Source: G020351775 sp039588335 (GTDB lineage Bacteria; Gemmatimonadota; Gemmatimonadetes; Gemmatimonadales; GWC2-71-9). Taken from it: a stretch of DNA of 64,000 nt. The notes beneath the pieces were generated by a model. The model searched no databases, was not told where the DNA came from, and worked only from the letters and a program-made list of their open reading frames with translations. The stretch spans positions 4,922 to 68,921 of the forward strand of contig JBDGZZ010000022.1 of NCBI GenBank assembly GCA_039588335.1, written 5' to 3'. The position numbers and the translations under genes were made by a program. This document shows, piece by piece, positions 1 to 8,961 of this stretch. Position 1 is the stretch's first letter. Each line of letters opens with the position of its first letter.

Positions 1-1
1 C

Positions 2-460
2 TCCTTGAAGTGGCTCTTCGCGCTTCGTTTCGGCACTTCCGATAGGGTCTACGGGTATGCCGGGCCGAAGATGATGGAGATGGCGCAGGTTTGGCACCAC
101 TTGCGAACCGGTAGGTACATGGCGTACGCCGATCCAAAGGTGTTGCGTAGAGGCAAGTCGATGATGTGGCTATGGCCGTTCGACAGGGGGGTTAGGCAGA
201 CCTTCGCACGTGCAGTGGTCGATCCGAAGATGATGTTCCGCAGACTGCACACTCAATCGATCATGATCATCCAACCGGTCGATGTGCTGCCTGATGGAAG
301 GCAGAACATGTGTGATGGTTGCCCCGACATAACCGTCTGGGACGGAAAGCTGGTTTGGTCTTGCCGGATGGAAGAATGCATAAACTATGGCCAGTTCATG
401 CAGACCGTGCCTAAGGATAGCACAAAAAACAGTACGCAGGTCGAGTCGTCACTCTCCTGA
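2..460 (+). CDS. C-terminal part of a radical SAM-like iron-sulfur protein (5' truncated by window edge)
   Basis: The reading frame is open to the first base of the window, so the TTG at 5 is probably internal and the gene begins upstream. The visible 150 or so residues are rich in Met, Trp and Arg and end in a cysteine pattern (CDGCPDITVWDGKLVWSC, then C a few residues on) of the kind that closes the C-terminal auxiliary-cluster region of some radical SAM proteins. The radical SAM core itself lies outside the window, so the family is inferred, not shown. It is followed by a perfect hairpin and then by the molybdoenzyme-desulfurase fusion on the same strand. It could belong to the same functional unit, but nothing in the sequence proves this. 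Confidence 0.55.
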   Translation, partial: SLKWLFALRFGTSDRVYGYAGPKMMEMAQVWHHLRTGRYMAYADPKVLRRGKSMMWLWPFDRGVRQTFARAVVDPKMMFRRLHTQSIMIIQPVDVLPDGRQNMCDGCPDITVWDGKLVWSCRMEECINYGQFMQTVPKDSTKNSTQVESSLS

Positions 461-483
461 CAATGCCAAGCTCAAAGTGATTG

Positions 484-515
484 GCGGATGGGCCATGGAA
501 ACGTGGCCCATCCGC
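484..515 (+). terminator. Perfect 12-bp hairpin between two genes (terminator or attenuator without T-tract)
   Basis: GCGGATGGGCCA at 484-495 is exactly complementary to TGGCCCATCCGC at 504-515, with an 8-base loop. It lies 24 bases after the stop of the upstream gene. No run of T follows, so it is not a textbook intrinsic terminator; it may be a processed 3' end or an attenuator. It also argues that the upstream in-frame TTG at 481 is not the start of the next gene. Confidence 0.6.
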
Positions 516-594
516 AGTTACGCCGGTATCGCCGGCGTGCCCAGCCCCTGTATCAGTTACTTGCCCTGGCACCGCCAGACCGCTATCTCAACCA

Positions 595-3500
595 ATGATG
601 GAAATGAAGAAGGGGATCTGCGGGATCTGCCCGGCCGGATGCTGGGTAGAGGTAGGTGTCGAAGATGGCCGGCTTGTTGGCATAGAAGCTGACACGGGCC
701 ATCCACTCGGCATGATCTGCTGGCGTGGTCGCTACGCTCCCGAGATAGTCCATTCCGAGCATCGTCTGCAGCATCCGATGCGTCGCATCGGTCCCAAGGG
801 GTCCTACGACTTCGAGCGAATCACGTGGGACGAGGCCTACGATAGCATTGTCGCCAACCTGAATACGATCAAGCGCGAGTCCGGTCCGGAAGCTGTCGCG
901 ATATACACTGGCCGAGGAGCGTTCGAACTTTCGTTGTGTGACATGTTTCAGCCGAAGGGAGTAGCGGTCTCTTCGGCTTCCAACGTTCTGTTCCCGTTCG
1001 GATCGCCCAACACGATGGGAGTTGGGGCTCTCTGTTACGTCTCCTTTGCGATGATCGCACCACACGTGACGCTGGGCACGATGTTGGTGAATATGTTCAG
1101 CGACATCGAGAATGCTGAGTTGATCGTCGTGTGGGGAGCCAATCCCGCAACCGACTCACCGCCGCTGGACATGCATCGATTGGAGGCCGCTGCAAGGCGT
1201 GGCGCGCGCGTGGTCGTGATCGATCCACGGAATACTGAAACGGTGAAGCGTGTGAACGGCGAGTGGGTGCCCATCCGGCCAGGTAGTGACGGAGCGTTGG
1301 CGCTGGGCTTGATCAACGTGATGATCGAAGATGACCTGTACGATGAAGATTTCGCGGTACACTGGTGCCACGGCTTCGACGATCTCGCTTCATACGTACA
1401 GCACTTCACGCCCGAGGTGGTGCAAGAGGTCACTGGCGTATCAGCAGATACGGTGCGCACCCTGGCTCGTGCCATTTGCGCAGCGTCGGGAGCGTGCCCG
1501 CTCATGTACACGGGACTGGAGTACTCCAACAGCGGAGTCCAGGCGATCAGGGCCGTCCAGACTGTGTTTGCCTTGGCCGGGCATTTGGACGTGCCCGGGG
1601 GGATAGGGCTGGCAATGCGCGACAGCCATTTCCCAATCAACCGGTCATGTAACATCCCCAATCCCAATGTCGATCGCGCCGTAGGGTGTGACGAGTTCCC
1701 CATCTACAGCAGCTACCGGGGGGAGTCACACGCACGCGGGCTGGTGGATTCAGTGCTTCAGGGCAGTCCATATCGCATCCGTGGACTGATCGTTCATGGG
1801 GCCTCGCTGCTGACGTCGTGGCCTCAGACGTCGGTTTGGAGCGACACCTTGCACGGGCTCGACTTTCTCGTCTGCATCGACCGCCAGATGACCGCGGACA
1901 TGGCTGCAGCGGACATCATCCTTCCTGCCACGACGATGTTTGAGATCAACTCGTACATGGTCTACGGCCCCATCTTCCGATTGAGGGAGGCGCTGATCGA
2001 TCCAGTGGGAGAGGCGAGAAACGACTATCTGATCATGGCGGAGTTGGCCAGGAGGCTGGGTTATGGAGACCGGTTTCCGCAGACTGAGGAAGAGTTGATT
2101 CGGTTCGCGTTGGATGGTTCGGGCCATTCGGTGGAGGAAATCAGGGAGGCCGGTGGCTGGATCAAGATAGCCACACCGATGATGGAATACCGCAAGTGGG
2201 AGAAGGGCGGCCTTCGGGGTGACGGGGAGCCGGGGTTCGATACGCCGACCGGCAGGTTCGAGATACACTCGACGGTGCTGGAGGAGTACGGATACGAGCC
2301 GCTCCCGAAGTATGTGGAGCCGACAGAAGGGCCGCTGAACTCACCGGAGCTTCGTCAACAGTTTCCCCTCGTGTTCAATTCGGGTGCTAGACCGCAGACG
2401 GACTTCCGCTCGCAGCATCACGGGATCGATGCGCTGGTCACGCATCATCCGGAGCCAACCGTTGAGTTGAATTCCCTGGATGCGGGTACCCGGGACATCC
2501 GGTCCGGCGATCTGGTAGAAGTACGGACGGGAAGGGGAGGTGTGAAGTTCCGTGCCCGGGTAACGGATGACATCGTTCCTGGCGCAGTCGAGTGCAGCAT
2601 GGGTGGTGGCACGGCGGTCGGACCGAAAGCATGGCGCGAGTGGAACGTGAACCACCTCACCGACATTGCGAACCGTGATGAGATCAGCGGGTTTCCTGTC
2701 TACAAGGCCCTGTTGTGCGACGTGCGCAGGATCGAAAGAGGAGATTGCGCCACGCGTAATGGAGAACCCACGAGTTCCCTCCCCGAATCGGATGACTGGA
2801 GCAAGGCGATCGCAGAGCGAAGGGCACCGCGAAAGAGGATATACCTCGATAATAATGCGACGAGCATCATGCCCGAAGCAGTGAGAGAAACGATGCAACC
2901 GTATCTGGCGTTTCTTCACGGCAATCCGTCGAGCATACACGGTGCGGGAAGGGATGCTCGAGCGGCTGTAGAGACGGCTCGCCGCCAGGTGGCAGGCCTG
3001 CTCAATTGCCGACCACGACGTGTGGTTTTCACAGGCGGCGGGTCAGAGTCGGATAACATGGCGCTCAAGGGCGTTGCCCTAGCTCATCGTGATCGCGGCA
3101 ACCACATCGTCACCACGCGCGTCGAACACCCGGCCGTACTCGGCGCATGCGGTAGTCTGGAGAGAATGGGATTCCGCGTGACATACCTGCCGGTTGACGA
3201 ATTCGGCATCGTCGACTCGGCCGATCTGAGTAAGTCGATTACCGACAATACGATTCTCGTGTCCGTTATGATGGCAAACAATGAGGTTGGGTCGATACAG
3301 CCAATACGCGATCTCTGCGCTATCGCACACGAAAGAGGGGCCTTGTTTCATACCGATGCGGTACAGGCGGCAGGCAAGATACCTGTGGATGTGAATGAGT
3401 TGGATGTGGACCTTCTTACCGTGTCGGCGCACAAGCTTCACGGTCCCAAGGGCGTCGGTGCCCTGTACAAGCGCAAGGAGATTCTCCTGGAACCGCTGAT

Positions 3501-3990
3501 ACACGGAGGAAAGCAGGAAAGCGGGCTTCGAGCGGGAACCGAGAACGTGCCAGCGATCGTTGGCTTTGGCAAGGCGGCTGAAATTGCCCGGCACTCGGTG
3601 GACGGTCATGACCGAGTGCAACAGCTTCGAGACTCGTTGGAATCAACCATCAGGGAACGGGTACCAGAGGCAAAGCTCAACGGACATCCGGAACATCGCC
3701 TACCCAACACACTCAATCTCACTCTGCCCGGACTGCGAGGAGAGTCACTCGTGGTGGCGCTCGACCAACATGGCATCTCGCTGTCTTCTGGATCGGCGTG
3801 CAAGGCTGGATCACCGGACCCCACTCACGTCCTGATCGCCATGGGAAAGACGCCGGAAGATGCACACTGTGCGGTGAGGTTCTCACTCTCGCGCTACACA
3901 ACCGAAGATGAAGTGCGAGAAACCGGACGTGCCCTAGCCAGCGTGCTGGAGGAGATGGAGACGACGGTTAGGTTCCTACCCTGCAAGTAG
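595..3990 (+). CDS. Molybdopterin oxidoreductase fused to NifS/IscS-type cysteine desulfurase
   Basis: One uninterrupted frame of 1131 residues carries two full enzymes. Residues 1 to about 735 are a molybdopterin bis-MGD oxidoreductase of the formate dehydrogenase/thiosulfate-polysulfide reductase superfamily. It has an N-terminal [4Fe-4S] motif (C9, C12, C16, C42), the GSPN region with a candidate Mo-ligand Cys at 147 (GALCYVS), and a C-terminal MGD-binding domain (VFNSGARPQTDFRSQHHG). From about residue 746 to the end is a complete class V cysteine desulfurase: YLDNNAT start, TGGGSESDN, PLP lysine 947 in SAHKLHGPKG, and persulfide loop Cys1069 in SSGSACKAGS. A Glu/Arg/Ser-rich linker of about 20 residues joins them. 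No frameshift is needed. ATGs at 595, 598 and 604 are all possible starts and none has a clear Shine-Dalgarno; starts further upstream would run through the hairpin. The Mo substrate cannot be told from sequence. In E. coli IscS feeds sulfur through FdhD to formate dehydrogenase; the fusion suggests the same sulfur transfer in cis. No fdhD is in the window. Confidence 0.88.
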   Translation: MMEMKKGICGICPAGCWVEVGVEDGRLVGIEADTGHPLGMICWRGRYAPEIVHSEHRLQHPMRRIGPKGSYDFERITWDEAYDSIVANLNTIKRESGPEAVAIYTGRGAFELSLCDMFQPKGVAVSSASNVLFPFGSPNTMGVGALCYVSFAMIAPHVTLGTMLVNMFSDIENAELIVVWGANPATDSPPLDMHRLEAAARRGARVVVIDPRNTETVKRVNGEWVPIRPGSDGALALGLINVMIEDDLYDEDFAVHWCHGFDDLASYVQHFTPEVVQEVTGVSADTVRTLARAICAASGACPLMYTGLEYSNSGVQAIRAVQTVFALAGHLDVPGGIGLAMRDSHFPINRSCNIPNPNVDRAVGCDEFPIYSSYRGESHARGLVDSVLQGSPYRIRGLIVHGASLLTSWPQTSVWSDTLHGLDFLVCIDRQMTADMAAADIILPATTMFEINSYMVYGPIFRLREALIDPVGEARNDYLIMAELARRLGYGDRFPQTEEELIRFALDGSGHSVEEIREAGGWIKIATPMMEYRKWEKGGLRGDGEPGFDTPTGRFEIHSTVLEEYGYEPLPKYVEPTEGPLNSPELRQQFPLVFNSGARPQTDFRSQHHGIDALVTHHPEPTVELNSLDAGTRDIRSGDLVEVRTGRGGVKFRARVTDDIVPGAVECSMGGGTAVGPKAWREWNVNHLTDIANRDEISGFPVYKALLCDVRRIERGDCATRNGEPTSSLPESDDWSKAIAERRAPRKRIYLDNNATSIMPEAVRETMQPYLAFLHGNPSSIHGAGRDARAAVETARRQVAGLLNCRPRRVVFTGGGSESDNMALKGVALAHRDRGNHIVTTRVEHPAVLGACGSLERMGFRVTYLPVDEFGIVDSADLSKSITDNTILVSVMMANNEVGSIQPIRDLCAIAHERGALFHTDAVQAAGKIPVDVNELDVDLLTVSAHKLHGPKGVGALYKRKEILLEPLIHGGKQESGLRAGTENVPAIVGFGKAAEIARHSVDGHDRVQQLRDSLESTIRERVPEAKLNGHPEHRLPNTLNLTLPGLRGESLVVALDQHGISLSSGSACKAGSPDPTHVLIAMGKTPEDAHCAVRFSLSRYTTEDEVRETGRALASVLEEMETTVRFLPCK

Positions 3991-4001
3991 TCGAGCGGCT
4001 G

Positions 4002-4910
4002 CTAGTTCACCGGGCCGCTTGTCTTGGAGTCCGGAGCCAACCCCACTTGGGCTCCTGGAAGGATCATTGCCAGGCCTCCGAGAATGGCTGTAGCGCCAAT
4101 CGCCACCCGCCAACTCAGAGTCTCACCGAGTACGGCCGCTCCAGCCATCACGGCAACCAGAGGGTGAACCAGGGCCATCGACATCACCTTGGTCACTTGC
4201 ATGTGTCTGAGTAGCCAATAGAAAAGAAAGAACGCGAGTGCTGAGCCGAAGAGTGAAAGGTAGGCCAAAGAGGCGATGGCAGAAGGCGTCCAGGAAACTC
4301 CTACGGGACCGCCCTCGACTGCTATTCCGACCAGCAATAGAGTGGAGCCGCCGATCGTCATCTGGTAGCTGGCTATCACCAGCGGGTCGATGTGCGTCCC
4401 GCGAGCCTTTATGAGCACCTGTGCCAGCGCCATCGTGGCGGAGCCGAGTACAAAAGCCAAGCACCCCCATACGGCCAGCGTGCTCTCGGCCTCGAGCTGA
4501 TCGGCGAAAATCACCGCTACACCGATCAGCCCCAGCAGGGCACCTGCGAGCTTGCCCTTGGTCATCGGTTCCCCGGGCAGCCCAATGTGTGCGAACATCA
4601 GGGCAAAGAGGGGGACGGTCGAGAACATCACAGCCGTGAGACCGGAACTCACGTACTGCTGTCCCCAGAACTGAGCCGAGTATGCAATCCCTATTGTCAG
4701 CAGACCCGTTGCTGTCAACAAGCGCCAATCTCTAGAGCTGCGCGGTAGCGGGACGCGCCTGACAGCAAGCACAACTCCCAGCACGACGGCGGCAACGAGG
4801 AATCGGATTCCAGCGAAGGTGATTGGCGGTATTTCGTCCAGGCCGATGCGTACCGCTAACCAGGTGAGGCCCCACACGACCGACAGCACCAGCCATGCGA
4901 GAGCAGCCAC
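4002..4910 (-). CDS. EamA/DMT-superfamily transporter
   Basis: A 302-residue polytopic membrane protein with about ten hydrophobic segments in two repeated EamA halves, the usual length and layout of drug/metabolite-superfamily exporters (RhaT/YdcZ-like). The N-terminus has the family signature SVVWGLTWLAVRIGL. The second half is recognisable around ALVHPLVAVMAGAAVLGE, where the glutamate after the turn is typical. The substrate cannot be inferred; relatives export amino acids, sugars or metabolites. It lies 54 bases downstream of the cytochrome gene on the same strand and converges with the molybdoenzyme fusion, with only about 11 bases between stops. Confidence 0.85.
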   Translation of the reverse strand: MAALAWLVLSVVWGLTWLAVRIGLDEIPPITFAGIRFLVAAVVLGVVLAVRRVPLPRSSRDWRLLTATGLLTIGIAYSAQFWGQQYVSSGLTAVMFSTVPLFALMFAHIGLPGEPMTKGKLAGALLGLIGVAVIFADQLEAESTLAVWGCLAFVLGSATMALAQVLIKARGTHIDPLVIASYQMTIGGSTLLLVGIAVEGGPVGVSWTPSAIASLAYLSLFGSALAFFLFYWLLRHMQVTKVMSMALVHPLVAVMAGAAVLGETLSWRVAIGATAILGGLAMILPGAQVGLAPDSKTSGPVN

Positions 4911-4964
4911 AGCCGGGCGGCCCTGGGGGCTTAGTCTACTTGTTATGGGGTTGATGAGTCCGGG

Positions 4965-5600
4965 TCACCGGGATGCCGTCTCCAGATACAGCACAATCCT
5001 GGAGTACTGATCCGGAGTCAGGGTCCTCCCGAGCATCGTCTCCATTCGATCCATCATGCGACGGACCACAGCGATCCAGTCTTCGCTCGAGTGTTGTTGC
5101 GGGTCGGGCAGATCGTGGCAACCACTGCAGGTCTCGGCAAAGAAGTCTCGCCCCGGGCCCTGAGGCAGGTTGGCACTCACCTGAAGTGCGTTGTCGATCA
5201 GGTACTGCAGCATGACCTGTCGTTCGGCGGTGGTGGGTATGGGGACTCCGAACGACTCCGGGATTCCACCTGCTCTCAGCCACATACGGCGAATTGTGCG
5301 CGGCCAATCAGTGGTCGAATGAGCTAACGGAGCGGGGAGATTGTGACAACTGATGCAGTACTGAACCAGGAACTGAGCCCCTTGCGAATCGGGATCCGGC
5401 AGGTCGGTTGGCGAAACTCCGGGTGGAGGAAGTGCAACTTTAGCCGACGCAAGCAGCAGTTGATCTGCGGGTGCCTGATTTGCTGTGTCTGTTTCCTGTG
5501 CTTCCTGGGAGGCCTGAGTGCAGGCTGCAGACATGATGGCGGCCAACGGTAGCAACGCCATTAGGCATATGTGAACAAGCGACGTAGAACGGTCAAACAT
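4965..5600 (-). CDS. Di-heme c-type cytochrome, exported or lipid-anchored
   Basis: A 211-residue protein begins with a signal sequence ending MSAAC, a plausible but imperfect lipobox with Cys27. Two CxxCH heme attachment sites follow, CISCH at 82-86 and CSGCH at 158-162. Each is followed by DLP/NLP and a downstream W-x5-6-RRM segment that can supply the Met axial ligand, so the protein looks like a tandem duplication of one mono-heme domain. It should act outside the cytoplasmic membrane as an electron carrier. The partner is unknown; the molybdoenzyme downstream is on the other strand, so a link is speculative. The gene precedes the EamA transporter on the same strand. Confidence 0.82.
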   Translation of the reverse strand: MFDRSTSLVHICLMALLPLAAIMSAACTQASQEAQETDTANQAPADQLLLASAKVALPPPGVSPTDLPDPDSQGAQFLVQYCISCHNLPAPLAHSTTDWPRTIRRMWLRAGGIPESFGVPIPTTAERQVMLQYLIDNALQVSANLPQGPGRDFFAETCSGCHDLPDPQQHSSEDWIAVVRRMMDRMETMLGRTLTPDQYSRIVLYLETASR

Positions 5601-5729
5601 GTCTTGTTTCCAGGTCTCGTTCAGGAGGTTAAAAGGGGCCGAATCGGTTGTAAGAAACGGTCAACTCAGGAGGAATGTCAAGGCGTTGGGCCTGGTGGCG
5701 GCCTTGGCACTTACTCCAGCCGGCGGCGT

Positions 5730-6707
5730 TCAGCCTCTCGTCCCGTCCAGTAAGTACGCCAGTCCGGCGAAAGCGGGCAATGGATGTGTGATCAAGTAAG
5801 TCGGGATGGCCTTCATGTATTCGGTGAACCGTCCCTTGTCCTCGAAGCGAGTACGAAAGCGGGCAGCTTTGAATGCCGATCCCATCTTCGGCACTATGCC
5901 ACCCGCGATGTAGACGCCTCCACGGGCTCCCAGGGATAGCGCGAGGTCGGATGCAACCGTGCCCAGCATTTCGCTGAACATGTCGATGGCGTGAGTGCAG
6001 GCTGGGCATGTTCCGGAAAGGGCTCGGCGCGTAATGGTTGCCGGTGTCAGGCGTTCAGATGGCTTCCCCTCCACTGGGGCCAGCGCCGAATACAGATTTA
6101 CGAGGCCGGGGCCGGAGAGTACGCGTTCTGCGGAGACGTGTCCCCACTCCCGGCGCATAAAGCCCAAGACTCCCGCTTCGAAATTGTCGAATGCCGGCAG
6201 AGTAACGTGCCCGCCTTCGGTGGCCAGTGCTATGCGCCCTGTCTCGGAAAAAACCAAACATGATACTCCGAGCCCGGTCCCGGGCCCGAGAACCGCCACA
6301 GGGGCGGCCGGCACGCGTTTGCCGCGTCCCATTTTCCGTTTGTCTTCATGCGGGAGATCCGGTATGGCCAAGGCCACTGCCGCAAAGTCGTTGATCACCT
6401 CGAGTCGTTCGAGGCGTAGTGCTCTACGAAGTCGCTCGATGGAAAATGACCACGGGCTGTTGGTGAAATCGATGACGTCGCCATCTATTGGTGAGGCCAC
6501 GGCAAAGGCAGCTTGATACGGTGCAGGGTCGGGCGTGAAGCGCTTCAAGTACTCTTTCAAAGCAGTCCCCAGCCCCTTGTAATCTCGACTCCGAAAGACT
6601 GCCACGTGCTGTGGTTCTCGCCCTGGCGCCTGCAGGGCGAATCGTGCGTTGGTTCCGCCGATATCGGCAAGTAATCGAGGGGCCTTGGGATTCAGTTTCT
6701 TCGCCAT
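5730..6707 (-). CDS. glk: Glucokinase
   Basis: A protein of about 325 residues of the E. coli Glk type (not ROK), phosphorylating glucose with ATP in the cytoplasm. The N-terminal phosphate loop LLADIGGTNARFAL, the NDFAAVALAIP segment, GPGTGLGVS and the EGGHVTL segment are all present, and the C-terminal GGVYIAGGIVP closes the ATPase fold. I chose the ATG at 6707, just before the conserved N-terminus; a longer frame reaching 6839 adds about 44 residues with no family similarity. A purine-rich GAGACGGAGAC precedes 6707. With otsA (divergent, about 200 bases away), GH15, pgi and zwf nearby, it fits glucose and trehalose metabolism. Confidence 0.9.
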   Translation of the reverse strand: MAKKLNPKAPRLLADIGGTNARFALQAPGREPQHVAVFRSRDYKGLGTALKEYLKRFTPDPAPYQAAFAVASPIDGDVIDFTNSPWSFSIERLRRALRLERLEVINDFAAVALAIPDLPHEDKRKMGRGKRVPAAPVAVLGPGTGLGVSCLVFSETGRIALATEGGHVTLPAFDNFEAGVLGFMRREWGHVSAERVLSGPGLVNLYSALAPVEGKPSERLTPATITRRALSGTCPACTHAIDMFSEMLGTVASDLALSLGARGGVYIAGGIVPKMGSAFKAARFRTRFEDKGRFTEYMKAIPTYLITHPLPAFAGLAYLLDGTRG

Positions 6708-6906
6708 GTCTCCGTCTCTTTGAGTTCTCTTCTTGCCTAGCGTCATTCTGGATTGGCTCTCAATATAGCAACTGTGGTAGGCACGTGCGGTTGCGAGAGC
6801 ATTTGCATTGCAAAGGTCCGCACGAGCGGTAACTTCCACATGTTTAGCGAGTTCTCGAAGGCGTTGATTACCCCGCCTGCTAGCGGGATGTCGCGATAGG
6901 CCTCAC

Positions 6907-8310
6907 ATGCCGACTAAGTCCAAGGTTCTCTCCAATAGGTGGCCCGTAGTGGTCGTCGCCAACACGCTTCCCGTCCGCCGGGTAAGGGAGAAGGGAAAAC
7001 CGTCCTGGGAACGAAGTCCCGGTGGACTGGTTTCAGCCCTGACGCCGATAGTGGAGCGGTCTCAGGGAGCCTGGGTAGGCTGGTCGGGAACGGCGGGGCG
7101 GGCGCCCGAACCATTTGTGCACGACAACATAGCCAACATCCCCGTTTCGATTTCGGCGGCGGAGTTACGTGGGTTCTACCAGGGTGTGTGCAATCGGACC
7201 CTGTGGCCTCTTTATCACGACGCGGTGCGGCAGCCGGAGTACCACCGCCATTGGTGGGTGCAATATGTGGAGGTGAACGACCGTTTTGCAGAGATGGCGG
7301 CGCAAACCGTGGCTCCGGGAGGAACGGTCTGGATCCACGATTATCATCTGCAACTGGTGCCGCAGATGCTGAGAAAGCGGCGCGGCGATGTCAGAATAGG
7401 ATTCTTCCTGCACATTCCGTTTCCTCCGGAGGAACTCTTCACCCGCCTTCCGTGGCGACGCCAGATACTCGAAGGCATCCTCGGTGCGGACGTGGTCGGC
7501 TTTCAGACCAAGGCTGCAACACAGAATTTCTCGAGACTGGCTCAACGGTACACCGGTGCTCGCGGCAAGGGGTCGAGGCTTTCGTTTGACGATCGCTCGG
7601 TACACATAGGCGCTTTCCCGATATCGATTGACTTTCAGAAGTATGAGTCGGTGGCCCAGAATCCAGCCGTGATCAACCACTCGGAGGAACTGCGCAAGAC
7701 CCTGGGTCTGGGACGCAAGATCATTCTTGGTGTGGACCGTCTGGACTACACGAAGGGCATAGATGTACGGGTAAAGGCGTTCGGAGAGCTGTTGTCGATG
7801 GGGCACGATACGATTCGCAATACCGTGTTGGTTCAAGTGGCAGTCCCGAGTCGGGTACGCATCGAAGAGTACCAGGAATTGAGAAGTACGGTGGAGGAGC
7901 TAGTCGGGCAGATCAACGGGCGTTTCGGTGAAGTCGGGGTAGCGCCCGTGCACTACCTGCGTCGTAACATGCCCTTCGAGGAACTCATTGCGATGTATCG
8001 TGCGGCCGACGTGATGCTGGTAACACCGTATTGCGATGGGATGAACCTCGTAGCCAAGGAATACGTTGCGACTCGGTTCGACAACACCGGAGTGTTGGTC
8101 CTGAGTGAGTTTGCTGGTGCGGCCCCCGAACTGCGCAGCGCGCTGCTTGTGAACCCGCACGACGTAGATGGCTTGGCAGAGGGAATGGGCCGCGCCCTGT
8201 CTCTGTCTTCGAAGGATGCTCGTAGAAGAATGCGGGCAATGAGGCGGGTCGTGCGCCGCAATACGGTGCACGATTGGGCCAGTTCCTTCATGAAGGCGCT
8301 GAAGGCGTGA
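6907..8310 (+). CDS. otsA: Alpha,alpha-trehalose-phosphate synthase (UDP-forming), GT20
   Basis: A 467-residue GT20 glycosyltransferase that makes trehalose 6-phosphate from a sugar nucleotide and glucose 6-phosphate. It shows the usual landmarks: VVVVANTLPVRR at the N-terminus, SPGGLVSAL, HDYHLQLVPQMLRKRR, RLDYTKGI (donor phosphate binding) and DGMNLVAKEYVA near the C-terminus. Length is normal for a synthase without a fused phosphatase. No otsB is visible in the window, so the phosphatase must be elsewhere or an unrelated enzyme. The divergent glucokinase would supply the acceptor glucose 6-phosphate. Confidence 0.93.
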   Translation: MPTKSKVLSNRWPVVVVANTLPVRRVREKGKPSWERSPGGLVSALTPIVERSQGAWVGWSGTAGRAPEPFVHDNIANIPVSISAAELRGFYQGVCNRTLWPLYHDAVRQPEYHRHWWVQYVEVNDRFAEMAAQTVAPGGTVWIHDYHLQLVPQMLRKRRGDVRIGFFLHIPFPPEELFTRLPWRRQILEGILGADVVGFQTKAATQNFSRLAQRYTGARGKGSRLSFDDRSVHIGAFPISIDFQKYESVAQNPAVINHSEELRKTLGLGRKIILGVDRLDYTKGIDVRVKAFGELLSMGHDTIRNTVLVQVAVPSRVRIEEYQELRSTVEELVGQINGRFGEVGVAPVHYLRRNMPFEELIAMYRAADVMLVTPYCDGMNLVAKEYVATRFDNTGVLVLSEFAGAAPELRSALLVNPHDVDGLAEGMGRALSLSSKDARRRMRAMRRVVRRNTVHDWASSFMKALKA

Positions 8311-8321
8311 CGCGGACGTCC

Positions 8322-8741
8322 CTAATCCGTTAGCTCGTCGGTGCCTTCTTCTAGCTCGTCGGTGACTTTTTCCGGCGGCTCGGCCTCGAGTTCTTGTAGC
8401 CGTTGCTCCAGAAAGGCTGCCAGTTTGGCCGCCTCGGCCCGGTGCCGGCGGCGAAAACGGAGCCTGATCACTCCCCGCTTGCTGCCTGGGATGCCTTCAA
8501 CCGTCTTCATGGTCTTGGTCCTAATGGACAGCTCGGCCTTGAACAGACTCTGCTTGTAGCTCACCGATGCTACATCGTCGGGTAGGATCTCCCGCTCCTC
8601 GACGCCCGAACGATACACGCCAAAGAACGCATCTTTCGACTCGTACTCCAGGACGAGCCGGCCACCCTCTACTCTTATCATTCCCTCGGCTTCTGTGAAC
8701 ATCGCGTCGGGAGTGTGAAACTTGACTGGTATGCTCGGCAT
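8322..8741 (-). CDS. Small conserved protein, possibly a bacterial PH-like beta domain
   Basis: A 139-residue soluble protein I do not recognise with certainty. Residues 1-105 alternate hydrophobic and charged positions as in a beta-barrel (GMIRVEGGRLVLEYESKD, then VASVSYKQSLFKAELSI, then GVIRLRFRR), reminiscent of bacterial PH-like or GRAM-type domains. The last 30 residues are an acidic Glu-rich tail. There is no signal peptide and no catalytic motif. It is convergent with otsA, with stops 11 bases apart, and stands alone. Function unknown. Confidence 0.6.
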   Translation of the reverse strand: MPSIPVKFHTPDAMFTEAEGMIRVEGGRLVLEYESKDAFFGVYRSGVEEREILPDDVASVSYKQSLFKAELSIRTKTMKTVEGIPGSKRGVIRLRFRRRHRAEAAKLAAFLEQRLQELEAEPPEKVTDELEEGTDELTD

Positions 8742-8961
8742 TAGTAGTCCCAGGAATTCACGATCGAATCAGCACCATCTGCCAGCAGGACTGGTGCTTG
8801 GCAAGAGAATCTGGCAAAAACAATGGCCGCTGGCAACGGTCGGCCCACGGTGAGCCCGACTCGCGGACTGCAACCGCTGCCGATATCTTAGCGGCCTAGG
8901 TGCTGCGAAATACCGGGAGCCTATGACGGTCTGCCGGTACCCGAGGACACAAGGAGAGATA

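Noticed and set aside
481..594. TTG at 481 as the start of the molybdoenzyme-desulfurase fusion
   Set aside because: The added 38 residues would be encoded by the perfect hairpin and a low-complexity stretch, have no family similarity, and lie before the conserved KKGICGICPAGC start.
583..1703. Long open frames antisense to the molybdoenzyme domain
   Set aside because: They are shadows of a strongly coding GC-rich gene: no ribosome-binding site, no recognisable domain, and composition explained by the opposite frame.
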